Below are positions 7,331-12,211 of a stretch of DNA of 12,211 nt, piece after piece (the stretch's first letter is position 1; each line of letters begins with the position of its first letter). This stretch comes from Chitinophagaceae bacterium. GTDB lineage: Bacteria > Bacteroidota > Bacteroidia > Chitinophagales > Chitinophagaceae. The DNA is taken from positions 1 to 12,211 of the forward strand of contig DOMR01000220.1 of NCBI GenBank assembly GCA_003509845.1, written 5' to 3'. The notes below the pieces were generated by a model. The model worked only from the letters and a program-made list of their open reading frames with translations, searched no databases and was not told the DNA's origin. The position numbers were made by a program, and so were the translations under genes.

Positions 7331-8254
7331 ATGAGTAAGAGTACACCCAATAAAGAATTAATTGGAAAAGGGCTTCGCTCTTTATTACAAAGTATTGATT
7401 CGGATTATAAAAATCCTGCAGGAAAAGTACCTACTGCAACCATTGAAAAAACGGTGGCAAGTAACCGTATTTTACTTACAGACATTCAAGTAAATCCTAA
7501 AAATCCTAGAAAGGATTTTGATGTTACCGCTTTACAAGAATTAGCAAAGTCAATTCAAATTCATGATTTAATTCAACCCATAACGGTTGCACAACTTGCC
7601 AATGGCAAATACCAATTAATAGCAGGGGAACGTCGTTTTCGCGCTGCAAAATTAGCAGGCATTAATGACTTACCCGCTTATATTAGACATGGCAATGATA
7701 AAGAACTATTAGAATTAGCCTTACTTGAAAACTTACAAAGAGTTGATCTTAATGAAATAGAAATTGCATTAAGCTACCAACGCATGATGCATGAACTTAA
7801 TTACACACAAGAAAACGTAGCAGAGCGAATGGGTAAAGACCGATCTACGGTTTCGAACTATATTCGATTACTTGAATTACCTCCCAACATTCAAGCAGCA
7901 TTACGTAATGGAAGTTTAAGTATCAGTTTGGCTAAACTTTTAATTGGCAAGGAGGTGGACAAACAACTTTTCCTTTTCAAGGAAATAGTTGAAAAAGGGT
8001 TAACCGTTAGGCAAGCAGAAGAATTAATTAGAAAGGTAACACAAGCAGGAAAAATTAGCACCCCAAGTAATGCTGGCACTAAAAGCCAACTATCCCCTGT
8101 TTATAAAAAATTAGAAGATAAATTAAGTAGCCATCTGTCAACAAAAGTTCAACTACAACATCAAAAAAATGGTAGTGGAAAAATCACCGTTGAATATGCT
8201 GACTTAAATGGATTAAATAAAATATTAGAAGCAATGCAATTAAGCATTAGCTAG
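7331..8254 (+). CDS. parB: Chromosome-partitioning protein ParB/Spo0J
   Basis: A 307-residue ParB that binds parS, clamps DNA using CTP and stimulates ParA. The N-terminal IGKGLRSLL (11-19) is the ParA-interacting motif. The ParB N-domain spans about 48-138, with NPRKDF (58-63), IQPITV (81-86), GERRFRAA (99-106, the CTP/phosphate-binding box) and LLENLQRVDLN (131-141). A helix-turn-helix lies at about 159-180 (YTQENVAERMGKDRSTVSNY). The C-terminal dimerisation domain occupies about 256-307. One oddity is that the post-HTH segment usually reading like GHAR is SISLAK (197-202) here. No parS-like palindrome was found in the window, so the binding sites must be elsewhere or diverged. It follows parA by two bases and precedes the DUF5683 gene by 31. 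Confidence 0.95.
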   Translation: MSKSTPNKELIGKGLRSLLQSIDSDYKNPAGKVPTATIEKTVASNRILLTDIQVNPKNPRKDFDVTALQELAKSIQIHDLIQPITVAQLANGKYQLIAGERRFRAAKLAGINDLPAYIRHGNDKELLELALLENLQRVDLNEIEIALSYQRMMHELNYTQENVAERMGKDRSTVSNYIRLLELPPNIQAALRNGSLSISLAKLLIGKEVDKQLFLFKEIVEKGLTVRQAEELIRKVTQAGKISTPSNAGTKSQLSPVYKKLEDKLSSHLSTKVQLQHQKNGSGKITVEYADLNGLNKILEAMQLSIS

Positions 8255-8285
8255 ACTCACTTTCATAACAAGGAATTTTAATAGG

Positions 8286-8867
8286 ATGCGGCTATTATTT
8301 ACATTTACATTGCTTTTAATCCTAGGGCTAAATGCTTGGAGCCAAGATAGCACCAAAATAATAAGTAAGGACAGCACGCTTGTCATCCGAAAACATATTC
8401 CAAGTACAGCGACAAAACGTTCTGCTTTAATCCCAGGATGGGGACAGGCTTACAACAAACAATATTGGAAAATTCCTTTAGTATATGGCGTTATTGCCAT
8501 CCCAACAGCCGCCTATATTTACAATAACGACATGTACAAAAAAACAAAGTTTGCCTACGAAGCTAAATTCAAGGAGGCTGCAGGGGACGCCTCCGATGTT
8601 GCAAAAATTGATCCACTACTTAAAAATTTAAGTGCTTCCTCCTTACAGAGTTACCGAAATATTTTTCGCAAGGACAGGGACTATTCTATTATGTGGTTTA
8701 TATTAACCTGGGGTATCAATGTAATAGACGCGACCGTATCTGGACATTTAAAAGAATTTGATATCAATAATGATTTAAGCTTTAAGATACAACCCACCTA
8801 TCAACCACAGTTCAAACAAGCAGGATTGGCGCTTCAGTTTCACTTAAAAAACAACCATTCAAGATAA
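8286..8867 (+). CDS. DUF5683 envelope protein
   Basis: A 193-residue protein with a Sec signal peptide (hydrophobic core 3-17, cleavage likely after the WSQ near residue 20). The block RSALIPGWGQAYNKQYWKIP (45-64), followed by the hydrophobic VYGVIAIPTAAYIY (67-79), is the signature of DUF5683, a family known mainly from Bacteroidota. A second hydrophobic stretch, YSIMWFILTWGINVIDA (133-149), may be membrane-associated. The function of the family is not established as far as I know. In many Bacteroidota this gene lies between parB and dapB, as here: 31 bases after parB, 10 before dapB. The position suggests a conserved operon, but a role in segregation or cell-wall growth is only guilt by association. 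AAGGAA at 8270-8275 is a fair ribosome site. Confidence 0.85.
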   Translation: MRLLFTFTLLLILGLNAWSQDSTKIISKDSTLVIRKHIPSTATKRSALIPGWGQAYNKQYWKIPLVYGVIAIPTAAYIYNNDMYKKTKFAYEAKFKEAAGDASDVAKIDPLLKNLSASSLQSYRNIFRKDRDYSIMWFILTWGINVIDATVSGHLKEFDINNDLSFKIQPTYQPQFKQAGLALQFHLKNNHSR

Positions 8868-8877
8868 ATTTATTGAT

Positions 8878-9594
8878 ATGAAAATTGCATTAATAGGCTA
8901 CGGTAAAATGGGTAAGGCAATTGAATCCATTGCATTAAACAAAGGACATGAAATTGTCTTAAAAATAGATATTCAAAATAACCAAGACTTTACCGAAGCA
9001 GCTATACAAAAAGCAGATGTCGCCATTGAATTTACGGGACCGCACAGTGCTTTTGAAAATGTAAAAAAATGTATTGCTTGGGGTGTACCCGTGGTGAGCG
9101 GATCTACAGGATGGCTAGACCAATGGGCCGTGATCAAAGATTTATGTGAAGTAAAAAAAGGCACTTTAATTTACTCAAGTAACTATAGCATTGGCGTTAA
9201 TTTATTTTTTGAATTAAACAAGCAATTGGCGCAATTAATGCAGCCCTATAATAGCTATGATGTTTCAATGACCGAAGTGCATCATACTGAAAAAAAAGAC
9301 GCCCCAAGCGGAACGGCTATTTCCCTTGCAGAACAAATTTTAGCGCAAATTGGGAGAAAAAACAAATGGGTAAACGCGGCTTCTGAAAATTCAAATGAAT
9401 TGGTCATTCAATCGGAAAGAATTGATCCTGCCCCTGGAACGCATATGGTCAAATACAGCTCTGAGGTGGATGATATTGAAATTATACATACAGCACACAC
9501 TCGAATTGGATTTGCAAGTGGCGCCGTTTTGGCCGCTGAATTTGCATTTGAAAAAAAGGGTATCTTTACAATGAAAGATGTTTTAGGGCTTTAA
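8878..9594 (+). CDS. dapB: 4-hydroxy-tetrahydrodipicolinate reductase
   Basis: A 238-residue DapB that reduces the dihydrodipicolinate precursor with NAD(P)H in the diaminopimelate/lysine pathway, in the cytoplasm. The N-terminal Rossmann motif is GYGKMG (7-12), with Asp31 at the end of strand 2, a position consistent with NADH use (inference). EFTGP (51-55) and SGSTGW (74-79) line the cofactor site. The catalytic block is EVHHTEKKDAPSGTA (133-147): His135/His136 and Lys139 correspond to E. coli His159/160 and Lys163. It is shorter than the E. coli enzyme (273 residues), as usual for Bacteroidota forms. DapB feeds peptidoglycan cross-linking, which gives a growth link to the ParAB genes upstream. 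It is probably in the same transcript: 10 bases after DUF5683 and 44 before the Rrf2 gene. Confidence 0.95.
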   Translation: MKIALIGYGKMGKAIESIALNKGHEIVLKIDIQNNQDFTEAAIQKADVAIEFTGPHSAFENVKKCIAWGVPVVSGSTGWLDQWAVIKDLCEVKKGTLIYSSNYSIGVNLFFELNKQLAQLMQPYNSYDVSMTEVHHTEKKDAPSGTAISLAEQILAQIGRKNKWVNAASENSNELVIQSERIDPAPGTHMVKYSSEVDDIEIIHTAHTRIGFASGAVLAAEFAFEKKGIFTMKDVLGL

Positions 9595-9609
9595 CCAACA
9601 GCTTAAATT

Positions 9610-9637
9610 AGTTGTAATAAAAAGCAATTGTAAAAAT
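9610..9637. repeat. Imperfect tandem repeat upstream of the Rrf2 gene
   Basis: AGTTGTAATAAA (9610-9621) and CAATTGTAAAAA (9626-9637) are similar 12-mers 16 bases apart, ending one base before the Rrf2 start codon. Rrf2 proteins often repress their own promoter, so this is a natural place for an operator, but the similarity is partly low-complexity A/T. Confidence 0.25.
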
Positions 9638-9638
9638 A

Positions 9639-10058
9639 ATGCTATCTAAGAAAACACAATATGCACTTCAGGCACTCTCCTATATGGCAGGTGAAAAATC
9701 AGATGCTCCTATTTTGATTGCAGAAATTGCACAAGAAAAAAATATTCCTTTAAAATTTTTAGAAAGTATTTTATTAGAACTGCGCAAAGCCGGTTTTTTA
9801 GCAAGTAAGAAGGGGAAAAACGGCGGTTACTTTTTTGCTGTCCCTCCCGCAGCTATTAAGTTGTCAAGCATATTTAGAATTATTGAGGGGCCTATTGCGT
9901 TATTACCTTGTGTAAGTTTGAATTTTTACGAAAAGTGCACAGACTGTAATGAAAAAAAATGCGGTATTAATAAAGTCATGATTGAAGTGCGCGATAACAC
10001 TTTGGCCATTTTGGATAAAAGAACAGTAGCTGATTTAAATTATAAAAAAGCAAAGTAA
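9639..10058 (+). CDS. Rrf2-family transcriptional regulator with four clustered cysteines
   Basis: A 139-residue winged-helix regulator of the Rrf2 family. The N-terminal MLSKKTQYALQALSYMA (1-17), the recognition region IPLKFLESILLELRKAGFLASKKGKNGGY (36-64) and the SIFRIIEGP block (77-85) are diagnostic. Cys91, Cys100, Cys103 and Cys108 sit in the loop where IscR (Cys92/98/104) and NsrR bind an iron-sulfur cluster, so redox, iron or NO sensing is plausible, although the spacing differs from IscR. No isc/suf genes are near, and the target genes are not evident. It follows dapB by 44 bases and precedes a secreted barrel gene by 45, so it could be read from the parAB transcript, from its own promoter, or both. 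The family call is firm; the signal sensed is inferred. Confidence 0.92.
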   Translation: MLSKKTQYALQALSYMAGEKSDAPILIAEIAQEKNIPLKFLESILLELRKAGFLASKKGKNGGYFFAVPPAAIKLSSIFRIIEGPIALLPCVSLNFYEKCTDCNEKKCGINKVMIEVRDNTLAILDKRTVADLNYKKAK

Positions 10059-10066
10059 TTGTTACT
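10054..10066. repeat. Short inverted repeat across the Rrf2 stop codon
   Basis: AGTAA (10054-10058) and TTACT (10062-10066) form a perfect inverted repeat around TTG, and the left arm contains the Rrf2 stop codon. It lies 37 bases before the barrel gene start. It could be a small operator for that gene, or chance. Confidence 0.2.
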
Positions 10067-10103
10067 ACACCGCATGTATTGCTGCCGTATAATTCAACAA
10101 AAT

Positions 10104-10862
10104 ATGAAAAAACTATTTTTCATTTTGCTTGTGGGCATTAGCAGTATTACAAATGCGCAAAGTTTAGTGGGAGGACAAAATATTTTAAAAACTAATTTAT
10201 CCAGCGACGCTTTAAATAATTACAACCTAACTTTTGAGCGAAGTTTGTCTCGTTTTATGTCGGTATCCTTGAGTTATCGAAAAATGAACAAACAAAAATT
10301 ACCCCTTAAGGAATTAGCAAAACAATTTATTCAAAACCCGGCCATTGATTTTGATAATTTTCAAATTGGAAATTCAGCGATAACCGCAGAAGCTCGTTTT
10401 TATTTAGGGGTATCTAAAATGTCTGGTCTTTATTTAGCTCCCTATGCAAGAATGGCAACCTTTGACTTAACTGTTCCTTTAGATTATACCTATATACCTG
10501 CATCGCCTATTCCTAATGTCACCTTACCTGCGATACCCATGCATGCACAATTAGATGGCACCATTCGATCAACTAGTTATGGGGTATACACAGGAATGCA
10601 ATTCCAATTATTAACAAAGTTAGTATTAGACCTCTGGATTGTTGGCGGTCATTATGGAACTTCTAATGGAAAATTAATTTTTGTTGCACCCAATGGCACG
10701 CCTGCCTTAGCCTTAACAGAATTAAAAAAGACGATTGATCAAACCAAAACCACCCCATTTAATTTAACCACCAGTACCACGTCGAATGGCATCGTCACAG
10801 ACACCGAAGGACCCTGGGCTGGAATTAGGGGCCTTGGTGTCACCATCGGCTTACGTTTTTAG
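10104..10862 (+). CDS. Secreted outer-membrane beta-barrel protein, DUF3575-like
   Basis: A 252-residue protein starting at ATG 10104, which places a clean signal peptide at the N-terminus (Lys-Lys, hydrophobic core 4-13, TNAQ near 16-19). The longer frame from TTG 10059 would put 15 unhelpful residues in front and is rejected. The mature protein opens with ILKTNLSSDALNNYNLTFER (27-46), which resembles the start of DUF3575 barrels, followed by strand-like segments: VSLSYRKMN, AITAEARFYLG (92-102), GLYLAPYARMATFDL (108-122), YGVYTGMQFQLL (159-170), LVLDLWIVGGHYG (173-185) and a final strand ending in Phe252. It probably resides in the outer membrane. Function and ligand are unknown. It is 45 bases after the Rrf2 gene and may be its partner or target; this is inference from position only. 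Confidence 0.75.
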   Translation: MKKLFFILLVGISSITNAQSLVGGQNILKTNLSSDALNNYNLTFERSLSRFMSVSLSYRKMNKQKLPLKELAKQFIQNPAIDFDNFQIGNSAITAEARFYLGVSKMSGLYLAPYARMATFDLTVPLDYTYIPASPIPNVTLPAIPMHAQLDGTIRSTSYGVYTGMQFQLLTKLVLDLWIVGGHYGTSNGKLIFVAPNGTPALALTELKKTIDQTKTTPFNLTTSTTSNGIVTDTEGPWAGIRGLGVTIGLRF

Positions 10863-10885
10863 CTATTTAGTATACCCTTATTAAT

Positions 10886-10905
10886 ATCTATCTAACCATC
10901 TATCT
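10886..10905. repeat. Tandem ATCTATCT repeat upstream of kdsA
   Basis: ATCTATCT occurs at 10886-10893 and 10898-10905, a 12-base period in a pyrimidine-rich stretch between the barrel gene and the kdsA promoter element. It may be a leftover simple repeat or upstream promoter DNA; no function can be assigned. Confidence 0.3.
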
Positions 10906-10936
10906 TCTATACTAACACTAGATTGCGTAAATAACT

Positions 10937-10944
10937 TACCTTTG
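10937..10944 (+). promoter_or_regulatory. Candidate -7 promoter element for kdsA
   Basis: TACCTTTG exactly matches TAnnTTTG and has the same sequence as the element before the aconitase gene. It is 20 bases upstream of the kdsA ATG, giving a short leader. A TTG at 10923-10925 is too close to be a proper -33 box (11-base spacer), so only the -7 half is convincing. Confidence 0.6.
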
Positions 10945-10964
10945 ATTCCACAAAGCAGAATTAT

Positions 10965-11789
10965 ATGATGCCTACTTATTTACAAGATTTATTTAAATCT
11001 CAAAGCTACGATGCAAACAACTTTTTTTTAATTGCAGGTCCTTGCGTTGTTGAAAACGAAGACATTGTAATGGAAATTGGAGAAAAAGTAAGTACGCTTT
11101 GTAAAAATTTAGGCATCCCGTATGTTTTTAAAGCGAGCTACCGAAAAGCAAACCGAACTAGTGCCAATTCATTTACAGGTATTGGAGATGATACCGGCAT
11201 GGAATTAATAAAAAAAGTGGGTGCAAAATTTCAAGTGCCTACTACTTCTGATATTCATGCACATGAAGAAGCAGCGATTGCAGCAGCATACATTGATATA
11301 TTGCAGATCCCTGCTTTTTTATGCAGACAAACCGACTTATTAATTGCAGCGGCACAAACAGGTAAAATTGTAAATGTAAAAAAAGGACAATTTTTAAGTG
11401 GTGCCTCCATGAAATTCGCAGTGGATAAAATAAAATTAGCAGGCAACGAAAAAATAATGTTGACTGAAAGAGGAAACACATTTGGCTATCAGGACTTAGT
11501 GGTTGATTACAGAAATATTCCTGCAATGGCAGAAAATGGGGTACCCGTTATTATGGATTGTACACATTCATTACAACAACCTAATCAAACGAGTGGCGTT
11601 ACAGGTGGCAACCCACAATTAATTGAGACCATTGCGAAAGCAGCCATTGCTACAGGCGCGCATGGATTATTTATTGAAACCCATCCAAATCCAGCCCAAG
11701 CAAAAAGTGATGGTGCAAATATGTTACCCTTAGACAAGCTTGCGCCCTTATTAGAGAAATTGGTAAAATTGAGAAAGGCGGTAATTTAG
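10965..11789 (+). CDS. kdsA: 3-deoxy-8-phosphooctulonate synthase, metal-dependent class
   Basis: A 274-residue KdsA that condenses phosphoenolpyruvate with arabinose 5-phosphate to Kdo 8-phosphate for the LPS inner core, in the cytoplasm. Diagnostic blocks are FFLIAGPCVVE (20-30), PYVFKASYRKANRTS (52-66), DILQIPAFLCRQTDLL (111-126), NVKKGQFLS (137-145), TERGNTFGY (167-175), THSLQQP (200-206) and LFIETHPNP (235-243). Cys27, His201, Glu238 and Asp249 match the Aquifex metal ligands Cys11, His185, Glu222 and Asp233 at a constant offset of 16. The enzyme therefore belongs to the metal-dependent class, unlike the E. coli enzyme, which has Asn at the Cys position. Two adjacent ATGs (10965, 10968) are possible starts. 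It has its own promoter element, and a PspC gene is convergent six bases beyond the stop. Confidence 0.96.
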   Translation: MMPTYLQDLFKSQSYDANNFFLIAGPCVVENEDIVMEIGEKVSTLCKNLGIPYVFKASYRKANRTSANSFTGIGDDTGMELIKKVGAKFQVPTTSDIHAHEEAAIAAAYIDILQIPAFLCRQTDLLIAAAQTGKIVNVKKGQFLSGASMKFAVDKIKLAGNEKIMLTERGNTFGYQDLVVDYRNIPAMAENGVPVIMDCTHSLQQPNQTSGVTGGNPQLIETIAKAAIATGAHGLFIETHPNPAQAKSDGANMLPLDKLAPLLEKLVKLRKAVI

Positions 11790-11799
11790 CTGCTGCTAA
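11784..11799. repeat. Hairpin spanning the convergent kdsA and PspC stop codons
   Basis: TTTAGC and GCTAAA are perfect complements separated by TGCT. Both stop codons (kdsA TAG at 11787-11789, PspC stop on the minus strand at 11796-11798) lie in the arms. On the plus strand an AT-rich run follows. The 6-bp stem is short for a terminator, but this is the only structure between the two convergent genes. Confidence 0.35.
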
Positions 11800-12017
11800 A
11801 AATATTTCATTGGATTTCTTTTCCCTAATAGAATGTATTTTCTAATACTTCTCCAAAAAGCCAATATCATATAAATAATGACTGGCGAACCGAAAGTCAG
11901 AAATGAAATGTAGATAAACCACATTCTAATTTTAGTGGTCGCAATGCCCAATCTTTCGCCAATGGCAGTGCAGACCCCAAAAGCATGTATTTCAAAAAAA
12001 TCCTTGACTTTTTGCAT
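11796..12017 (-). CDS. Small PspC-domain membrane protein
   Basis: A 73-residue protein consisting of almost nothing but a PspC domain. FGVCTAIGERLGIATTKIR (13-31) is the family block (GVC, then a helix, then the conserved Arg before the membrane), and residues about 32-55 form a single hydrophobic membrane segment, followed by a basic tail. In Enterobacteria PspC is a larger inner-membrane partner of the phage-shock response; short stand-alone versions are common in Bacteroidota and their role is not established. No pspA, pspB or pspF homologue is in the window. It is convergent with kdsA and divergent from the aconitase gene. Its start codon lies inside an inverted repeat (12012-12043). The domain call is good. 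Confidence 0.88.
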   Translation of the reverse strand: MQKVKDFFEIHAFGVCTAIGERLGIATTKIRMWFIYISFLTFGSPVIIYMILAFWRSIRKYILLGKRNPMKYF

Positions 12018-12043
12018 ATATAAAGCGACTATTCTATATGCAA
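12012..12043. promoter_or_regulatory. Perfect 9-bp inverted repeat covering the PspC start codon
   Basis: TTGCATATA (12012-12020) and TATATGCAA (12035-12043) are exact complements with a 14-base spacer. On the minus strand the 3' arm contains the PspC ATG (12017-12015). It could be an operator for a dimeric repressor or, in the mRNA, a hairpin that hides the start codon. A 9-bp perfect match at this place is more than I would expect for an ordinary leader, but no regulator is identified. Confidence 0.5.
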
Positions 12044-12103
12044 TCTATAAAAAAAAGTGGACATAAAGTGTATTTTTTGCTTTAACCGGGTGCAAATTTG
12101 GCT

Positions 12104-12111
12104 TACCTTTG
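12104..12111 (+). promoter_or_regulatory. Candidate -7 promoter element for the aconitase gene
   Basis: TACCTTTG is an exact TAnnTTTG match 29 bases before ATG 12141. A TTTTTTG run ends at 12079, 24 bases upstream; this is slightly long for a -33 spacer but is the only candidate. Confidence 0.6.
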
Positions 12112-12140
12112 CCCCAATTTTAACCACAAAACTAAGTACC

Positions 12141-12211
12141 ATGGCTTTTGATATCGAAATGATCAAAAATTTGTATGCTGCAATGCCTGCAAAAGTAGAA
12201 GCGGCTCGAAA
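12141..12211 (+). CDS. Aconitate hydratase, N-terminal fragment cut by the window edge
   Basis: Only the first 23 codons are visible. The peptide begins MAFDIEMIKNLYAAMPAKV and continues with EAAR. This strongly resembles the start of the Bacteroidota aconitases of the mitochondrial-like type, which open MAFDIxMIKxVY and continue into xRxxAAR. If so, the enzyme isomerises citrate to isocitrate in the TCA cycle using a 4Fe-4S cluster; none of the cluster cysteines are within view. A strong -7 promoter match precedes it, and the gene is divergent from the PspC gene. The call rests on a short N-terminal resemblance recalled from the family, so it is moderate. Confidence 0.7.
   Translation, partial: MAFDIEMIKNLYAAMPAKVEAAR

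Noticed and set aside
10059..10103. TTG start extending the barrel protein by 15 residues
   Set aside because: The extension would place CCRII-type residues ahead of a perfect signal peptide; ATG 10104 is the better start.
11242..11526. Minus-strand open frames opposite kdsA
   Set aside because: They are wholly inside the conserved kdsA frame with no start signal or domain.
10965..11789. DAHP synthase (AroF/AroG-like) as the identity of the kdsA product
   Set aside because: The QIPAFLCRQTDLL, NVKKGQFLS and ERGNTFGY blocks and the metal-ligand spacing are those of KdsA, and the length fits.

Overview
The window looks like part of a Bacteroidota chromosome, most probably a Chitinophagaceae-type relative; the family-level placement is inference. 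The support is low-GC DNA with A-rich leaders, exact matches to the Bacteroidota -7 promoter element TAnnTTTG ahead of several genes, PorT-like outer-membrane barrels, a DUF5683 protein between parB and dapB, a short PspC protein, and a Kdo (LPS) gene. All long reading frames are intact. I see no rRNA, tRNA, CRISPR array, insertion sequence or phage gene, and no intergenic gap exceeds about 125 bases.

Layout. (1) 1-3131, plus strand: a DUF1549/DUF1553 (PSCyt2-PSD1) protein cut by the window's left edge, followed 23 bases later by a Tat-exported DUF1501 protein. This is a two-gene exported module of unknown biochemical role; its first gene carries a c-type-haem-like CxxCH motif and a striking Lys/Glu-rich insert. 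(2) 3242-4504, plus: an RhlE-like DEAD-box RNA helicase, meeting tail to tail with (3) a small outer-membrane barrel (4505-5107, minus). The two stop codons touch. (4) 5180-6415, minus: a membrane-anchored calcineurin-like metallophosphoesterase, divergent from (5) 6528-10862, plus: parA, parB, a DUF5683 protein, dapB, an Rrf2-type regulator with four clustered cysteines, and a secreted beta-barrel protein, all closely spaced and probably largely co-transcribed. (6) 10965-11789, plus: kdsA with its own promoter motif and all four metal ligands of the metal-dependent class. (7) 11796-12017, minus: a small PspC-domain membrane protein whose start codon lies inside a perfect 9-bp inverted repeat. 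(8) 12141 to the right edge, plus: the first 23 codons of a probable aconitate hydratase behind a TACCTTTG promoter element.

How the genes fit together. Most of the window is housekeeping: chromosome segregation (ParAB), lysine/diaminopimelate synthesis (DapB), Kdo synthesis (KdsA), RNA remodelling, envelope proteins and the TCA cycle. The recurring theme is the cell envelope. The least understood parts are the DUF1549/1553-DUF1501 pair, the DUF5683 protein in the parAB-dapB cluster, and the Rrf2 regulator next to a barrel gene. I found no clearly new multi-gene system. The best leads are the charged insert in the DUF1553 protein, the start-codon inverted repeat of the PspC gene, and the Rrf2/barrel pair.
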